This document shows, piece by piece, positions 53,686 to 58,221 of a stretch of 58,221 nucleotides of DNA. The notes beneath the pieces are model-generated. The model was not told the origin of the DNA. It made no database searches and saw nothing but the letters and a program-made list of their open reading frames with translations. Source of the stretch: Oscillospiraceae bacterium (GTDB lineage Bacteria > Bacillota > Clostridia > Oscillospirales > Ruminococcaceae); the NCBI GenBank assembly GCA_022800935.1, contig JAAWRH010000025.1, forward strand, positions 1 through 58,221, in the 5' to 3' direction. Numbering within the stretch: position 1 is the stretch's first letter; each line of letters starts with the position of its first letter. A program made the translations under genes and the position numbers.

Positions 53686-54975
53686 ATGTTAAACAGAAGA
53701 ACAAAGGCGGCGGGTGCATTTTTGCTGTCGGGGATGCTGGCGCTGACGGCCTGCAATGCCGGTTCAAAGCCGGATGAAAAGGGGCTGTTAACGGTATACC
53801 GGGTGGAGAGTGACGCCCTTTATATGTCGGCGTTGGATACATATCAAAAGGAAAATCCGGATCTGGAGATAAAAACCTTCCCCACCTACCAGGAGATGAA
53901 GGACCAGCTCAATACCGAGCTGATGAGCGGCAAGGGACCGGACGTGCTGCTGTACAACAGCCTGTACAGCGAAAGCGACCCCTTAAAGCTGGCGGACAGC
54001 GGTGCTTTTCTTTCGCTGGACGAGTATGTGAAGGGGCTTTCCGATGACGAATACTTTGGAACGATTCTGGAGGCGGGGAAGATTGAAGGAACGCAGTATC
54101 TGCTGCCCTTGAGCTGGAATGTTCCCCTTGCGTATACAAGCCAAAGTCTGGCGAAGGAGCAGAACTATCTGGATCAGATAGTGTTTGATATTCTCCCGGC
54201 AGAAGCAAAACGCCTAGAGAGCGACAGTGAGGCTTCCCCCTGTTCGATACAGTTCGGCAGGACTGACGGAATCAACTTTGTGGCGGAGATGGCGGGAACC
54301 CCTGTTATCAATCATAATGGGGAAATCACCATCGATCAGGAAAGCTTCCGCCATGTGGCGGAGCTTACCAAACTTCTTGTTGAAAGCAATTCCAAAATAA
54401 ATGCCCAAAAGTATGGAAACGATTTTGCAAGCGTAGGTTCTCATTACAGCTTTTTCCTGGAAAACTACTCTTTTATGCACAACCTTCGGTTTTATCAGGT
54501 AGTCTTTCATACTGCGTTTAATGAGGATGTGATGATGTATCCTATCCAGCAGCCTGACGGAGGAGTGACCGCGCAGGTGATCAACTATGGGGCGGTCAAT
54601 GCCAACAGCAGAAATCCGGATGGGGCTTGGAACCTTCTGAAAGCCATCGCTGACGCCCCCTGCACCATGGATTACGGCAAATACGAGAAGAACAACATAT
54701 ATTATACACCGGTAAACGTCTCGGCCTATGAGGAGTGTGTCAAGGAGCTGTTTCTCCAGCGGGCAAAGATCAAAAACACGCGGGAAGCCTTAAACGAGGA
54801 AAACTCCGAAATCCTGCGGGCTTTCCCCGAAAAAGTAACATCCGCCCTGATTCCCAACCCTTCGGTGGGCGCGCTGGTGCAGGACTGCATGGACCCGTAT
54901 CTGACGGGAGATAAGGACTTTGAAAGCTGCTATCAGGAGTTAATGAGCAAGCTGGCGTTATATCTGGACGAATAA
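53686..54975 (+). CDS. Extracellular solute-binding lipoprotein (family 1 type)
   Basis: 429 residues, smaller than the three LplA-like proteins and of the classic sugar-binding type. The lipobox ALTAC follows a short signal. GKGPDVLLYN and NSRNPDGAWNLLKAI match the sugar-binding-protein pattern. It is first in its operon, before the two permeases. GAGGAG lies before the ATG. The operon has no regulator or hydrolase nearby. Confidence 0.88.
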   Translation: MLNRRTKAAGAFLLSGMLALTACNAGSKPDEKGLLTVYRVESDALYMSALDTYQKENPDLEIKTFPTYQEMKDQLNTELMSGKGPDVLLYNSLYSESDPLKLADSGAFLSLDEYVKGLSDDEYFGTILEAGKIEGTQYLLPLSWNVPLAYTSQSLAKEQNYLDQIVFDILPAEAKRLESDSEASPCSIQFGRTDGINFVAEMAGTPVINHNGEITIDQESFRHVAELTKLLVESNSKINAQKYGNDFASVGSHYSFFLENYSFMHNLRFYQVVFHTAFNEDVMMYPIQQPDGGVTAQVINYGAVNANSRNPDGAWNLLKAIADAPCTMDYGKYEKNNIYYTPVNVSAYEECVKELFLQRAKIKNTREALNEENSEILRAFPEKVTSALIPNPSVGALVQDCMDPYLTGDKDFESCYQELMSKLALYLDE

Positions 54976-54996
54976 TAGATTGGAACGGGATGACCT

Positions 54997-55788
54997 ATGA
55001 AGAACATACAGCGAAAACAACTTGCCTTCCTTCTCCCCAGCCTTTTGGGACTGACGGCCTTCTTCCTTGTGCCGCTGTTCTACTGCTTTGTCTTTTCGGC
55101 CAGCAGGACCTTTGGGCGATTCCGGTTTGCCGGGGCGGATAACTACCTCGCCCTCATGGGCTCTAAGGCTTTCCGTCTGGCCTATGGCAATACCTTTGTC
55201 CTCATGGCCGGATATATCGCCGCACTATTGATCCTCTCCCTGCTGGTCAGCTATGTCCTGGAAAATTCTAAGGGGACTATGGCCTTTCTGGCGGTGATGT
55301 CGGCGGCCATGTTCCTGCCGTCGGTGCTGGTTGTGCGGTTTGTGGGCATCCTGCCCGGCGCGGCGGAAAATTCCCCCCGGCTGGTGTTCCTGTTCATCTT
55401 CCTGTGGAAGCATGTGGGGATCAACGCCCTGATTCTCCGCTCCGCCTCCAACCGCATGGACCCCGCCTGGCGGGAGGCCGCCATGATAGACGGCGCGGGC
55501 AAGGGTGCGTTTTTTTGGCATGTGGAGTTTTTCTACCTGCTGCCCTACCTCAAGTTCCTGTTCATCTTTGACACCACCTGCTTTTTCAAGCTGTTCCGGG
55601 AAAGCTATCTCCTCTACGGGCTTTACCCGCCGGACGGGGTGTATATGATACAGAACTTCTTCTTCAACAACTTTGAAAACGCCAACTATCAGCGCCTTTC
55701 CTCTGGGGGGACCATCGCGGTGCTGACCCTGTTCGCCGTCAACCTTCTGGTGTATAAGGCAGGTGAAAAACGTGAGATTTCACAGTAA
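54997..55788 (+). CDS. Sugar ABC transporter permease (MalF/UgpA type)
   Basis: 263 residues, six predicted helices, EAA loop WREAAMIDGAGK. The ribosome binding site is weak, so coupling to the lipoprotein gene 21 nt upstream is likely. Its end overlaps the next permease by 17 nt. Confidence 0.87.
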   Translation: MKNIQRKQLAFLLPSLLGLTAFFLVPLFYCFVFSASRTFGRFRFAGADNYLALMGSKAFRLAYGNTFVLMAGYIAALLILSLLVSYVLENSKGTMAFLAVMSAAMFLPSVLVVRFVGILPGAAENSPRLVFLFIFLWKHVGINALILRSASNRMDPAWREAAMIDGAGKGAFFWHVEFFYLLPYLKFLFIFDTTCFFKLFRESYLLYGLYPPDGVYMIQNFFFNNFENANYQRLSSGGTIAVLTLFAVNLLVYKAGEKREISQ

Positions 55789-56578
55789 AAGCTCCGGCTT
55801 TGCCCGGATGGCGGTCCGGCTTCTGCTGGGCGGGTTCGTGCTGCTGCCCGTGGGGGCAGTGGCGGCGCTGTCCCTGCGCAGCCCCGTTTCCCTGAAGGTG
55901 ACAGACCTGGTGGGGGCGGCGGAGCAGTTCCTCTCTTGGGGGCAGTACCGGAACATCCTGTTCCACAGCCCGGAATACTGGAAGTGCTTCTGGAACACCC
56001 TGTTCCTGCTGGTTCCCGCCATGGCGCTGACCGTTCTGTTTGCGACGCTGGCGGCCTACGGCCTTTCCTGCGGGCGGCGTTCGCGGGCACAGACCGGGGC
56101 GGTGATGGTCTACATCCTCCTCTCTCTGCTGCCCACCCAGATTCTGCTGGTCCCCAACTTTGTGGCCCTTTCGGCCATGGGGCTGATCGGCTCCCGGCTG
56201 TCGGTGGTTCTGGTCTGCGCTTTCAGCCCCTATTATGTCTACTTCATGTTCCGCATCTGCCGCCAGATTGCACCGGAAATCTATGAGGCCGCCCGGATGG
56301 AGGGGGCCGGGGAGCTGAAAATCTACCGCTCCATCGCCATGCCCCAGATGAAGTCCGGGATATGGCTGCTGGTGCTGATTGGCTCCGCCGACCTGTGGAA
56401 TATGGTGGAACAGCCGCTGGTGTTTATACAGGACCCCTCCAAGTACCCGCTGACCGTCTATCTGCGGGATATGGACAACAGCGCCGGATACGCCGGGTCC
56501 ATTGTATTTTCGCTGCCGGTGATGCTGCTGTTCCTGCTGTGCGGCCGGGATACGGTCGAGCAGATTGAGCTTCTATGA
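55772..56578 (+). CDS. Sugar ABC transporter permease (MalG/UgpE type)
   Basis: 268 residues, six predicted helices, EAA loop YEAARMEGAGEL with Glu where Asp is usual. GTG 55772 has AGGTG 6 nt upstream; the GTG nine nt earlier is part of that site. The C-terminus lacks the KGxxxGxxKG tail of the other three LplC-like permeases and ends in DTVEQIELL. Confidence 0.85.
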   Translation: MRFHSKSSGFARMAVRLLLGGFVLLPVGAVAALSLRSPVSLKVTDLVGAAEQFLSWGQYRNILFHSPEYWKCFWNTLFLLVPAMALTVLFATLAAYGLSCGRRSRAQTGAVMVYILLSLLPTQILLVPNFVALSAMGLIGSRLSVVLVCAFSPYYVYFMFRICRQIAPEIYEAARMEGAGELKIYRSIAMPQMKSGIWLLVLIGSADLWNMVEQPLVFIQDPSKYPLTVYLRDMDNSAGYAGSIVFSLPVMLLFLLCGRDTVEQIELL

Positions 56579-56595
56579 CAAAGGGGGAATCCACC

Positions 56596-57609
56596 ATGAC
56601 ACGACGCAGATTATGGCTTTTTATCCTATCGGTGCTTTTGCTTATTACGGTCTGCACCGCCGTTTCTTTTAAAAACTACACCGCGGGGCTCAACCGGGTT
56701 TCCGTCTCCTCCACGGCCCCCAACCAGATACGCACCAAGGCGGACGCCAGCGGCATCTTCCTTTTTTCCGATATCCAAAAGCTCTCCCTGCCCGCGGACT
56801 GCCGGGTGGAGGAGGTATTGGTTTCCGTAGGGGAGAACTTTAAAGAGGGACAACCCCTGATAAAGCTGAACCAGGACGACGTGGCCATCCTATACTATCA
56901 GATGCTTCTCCAGCAGCGGACGCTGGAGGAGCAGGCGAACCAGACAGATGAAATCTGGCGGGAGATTGCCGCCCACAGCCTTTCACGGCTGGAGGAGCAG
57001 ACGGCGTTCCTCTCTCAGCTCCAGCAGAACGAGGGGGTGGTATACGCCGAGTTCCCCGGCCAGATCACGGAACTGAATGTGATTCCCGGAGATATCACCA
57101 CCGCCCGTTCCTCCCTGTCCTATGGCAATCTGGAGGGGGAGGGGCATTTTGAATGGTACATTGACGCCAAGCAGTACCGCGCCTTCACCGGAACCACCGC
57201 CGGGGGAGACGGCTTTTCCCTGGAGCTGAAAATCTCCTCTCGGCTGTACCTGGAGGACAAAAAGCTGTACCGTTACACTTCCAAGCCGGTGCTGCTGGAG
57301 TCCATCCCCGAACCGGTCCACGGGATGTACACGGCCATCCAGATGGAGTATTTCAGCGAGGATTACGCCGCGGTGCTGCCGAAAAACTGTATTGAGACGG
57401 ACAGCGACGGGGGAAATTATGTATACCTCCTACGGGAGCGGGACGGGGTACTGGGCAAGGAAAGCTATCTGCAAAGGGTGGGCGTGACCGTTCTGGAGAC
57501 AGACAACATCAACGCCGCAGTGATGAAGCCCCTGAAAAACCTGGTGGTACACAGCGCCAGGCCGCCCCAGGATCTGGAAAAGGTGCTGGTGATTGACACC
57601 GAAGCATAG
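56596..57609 (+). CDS. Membrane-fusion-protein-like (HlyD/RND adaptor) gene in an importer operon
   Basis: 337 residues. One N-terminal membrane helix (about 5-24) is followed by a lipoyl/barrel-sandwich half-motif (VEEVLVSVGENFKEGQPLIKL), a short helical hairpin and a second barrel half (AEFPGQITELNVIPGD). This is the layout of periplasmic adaptor proteins such as HlyD and MacA. It is 18 nt from the second permease; an ATG at 56575 overlapping the permease stop also exists, but GGGGG lies before 56596. Adaptors usually serve exporters, and none is present here. The partner is unclear. Confidence 0.7.
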   Translation: MTRRRLWLFILSVLLLITVCTAVSFKNYTAGLNRVSVSSTAPNQIRTKADASGIFLFSDIQKLSLPADCRVEEVLVSVGENFKEGQPLIKLNQDDVAILYYQMLLQQRTLEEQANQTDEIWREIAAHSLSRLEEQTAFLSQLQQNEGVVYAEFPGQITELNVIPGDITTARSSLSYGNLEGEGHFEWYIDAKQYRAFTGTTAGGDGFSLELKISSRLYLEDKKLYRYTSKPVLLESIPEPVHGMYTAIQMEYFSEDYAAVLPKNCIETDSDGGNYVYLLRERDGVLGKESYLQRVGVTVLETDNINAAVMKPLKNLVVHSARPPQDLEKVLVIDTEA

Positions 57610-57612
57610 CTT

Positions 57613-58221
57613 TTGATTAATGATTTTTTAAATCTAAAACATTTTATATCCATAGGTAATGATCTCTATACCTTTGTTGCAAATGGCACAAGCGTTACCG
57701 CAGGAGATAAAAAGATTGAGATTGGTACCGACCTGGATTCTACACTTGATAATATCGTTTCTGCGATTGGCTCTTCTGCTACTAAGGAATCCGTTACTCT
57801 TTCCGATGGCTCTACTGGCAATGCAGTTGTAGTACGTGGCGCTTCCGCTGGTGTTGCAGCTCCTGAACTGGCCAGTGTCGGTTTGACCCTCCAAATTGGA
57901 GACACCGCTGATCCCTTCAACAAGATGAATGTTGCTGTTAAGGATATGAGCGCCAAGGGTTTGGGACTGGAAGGTCTCAAGCAGACCGGTATCATGACCG
58001 AAGCCAGCTCCAGTAATGCTATTGATACCATCAAAAAGGCTATCAATACTGTTTCTTCAACCCGTGCTTCTATGGGCGCCCTCCAGAATCGTCTGGAGCA
58101 CACCATCAACAACCTGGATGTAGCCGTTGAAAACCTGTCCGCCGCCAACAGCCGTATCCGCGACACCGATATGGCCAAAGAGATGATGAACTACACCAAG
58201 ATGAACGTTCTGGTGCAGTCC
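57613..58221 (+). pseudogene. Flagellin sequence lacking its N-terminal half, open at the window edge
   Basis: The frame is open from just after the adaptor stop codon to the end of the window. From about 57658 it encodes a flagellin: a variable middle ([13 protein letters not shown] region), then the conserved C-terminal D1/D0 helix with [29 protein letters not shown] and MMNYTK. The essential N-terminal D0/D1 region is missing. No start codon with a ribosome binding site is seen; the first candidate is TTG 57613. The final 20-25 residues lie beyond the window. Codon use shifts to GTT/GCT/CGT, as in highly expressed genes. It could be a silent cassette, a decayed copy or an assembly join. 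Confidence 0.75.

Noticed and set aside
56596-57609. Type I secretion system component
   Set aside because: No exporter ATPase or outer-membrane partner is present, and the host appears Gram-positive, so only the fold can be claimed.

Overview
The window looks like chromosome from a spore-forming, probably motile Gram-positive anaerobe of the Clostridia. The evidence is a gpr spore protease divergent from rpsT, AGGAGG-type ribosome binding sites, lipoprotein solute-binding proteins, YesM/YesN-type two-component systems and part of a flagellin gene. The GC-rich codon use and gene mix suggest an Oscillospiraceae-like gut commensal, but I cannot fix the genus. I see no rRNA, tRNA, transposase, prophage or CRISPR array.

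Layout. 1-19904 is a carbohydrate-uptake island. A YesM/YesN pair (294-3162) converges on an operon for two permeases, a solute-binding lipoprotein and a cytoplasmic beta-propeller protein resembling rhamnogalacturonan lyases (8844-3243, minus strand). A second YesM kinase (minus) diverges from a second importer operon (11126-14794), which is followed by the second YesN regulator and a catabolic trio: a Gfo/Idh/MocA-like protein, a PL22-like oligogalacturonate lyase and a DHDPS-family lyase. 20221-25574 holds a HAD phosphatase, a YcxB-like protein, a metallophosphoesterase, an SDR oxidoreductase, two tandem paralogous membrane proteins and a GNAT acetyltransferase. 25659-28681 is a lysine-riboswitch operon (YfcC-type transporter plus M20 amidohydrolase). 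28822-34715 holds an M3 oligoendopeptidase, galactarate dehydratase (garD), an orphan Phd antitoxin, rpsT, gpr and a degenerate rhomboid.

34795-41819 is an OmpR-type two-component system divergent from a third importer operon, whose promoter has a G9 tract in its spacer. 41914-43755 is a lower-GC two-gene cassette of an AAA ATPase and a PIN-domain protein, the best candidate for an undescribed defence-like system. A small orphan gene, a BlaR1/BlaI pair with its operator, pnp and rpsO follow. 49509-53508 holds a Cof-type phosphatase, asnS and pyk. 53595-57609 is a fourth importer operon (lipoprotein and two permeases) ending in a membrane-fusion-protein-like gene. The window closes in a flagellin sequence lacking its N-terminal half.

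How the genes fit together. Oligosaccharides, perhaps pectin-derived, would enter through importers that all lack a local ATPase, and would be cleaved in the cytoplasm by the two lyase-like proteins. Housekeeping genes (rpsT, rpsO-pnp, asnS, pyk) show ordinary Clostridial order. The accessory elements are the ATPase-PIN cassette, the homopolymer tracts, the truncated flagellin, and the riboswitch operon.
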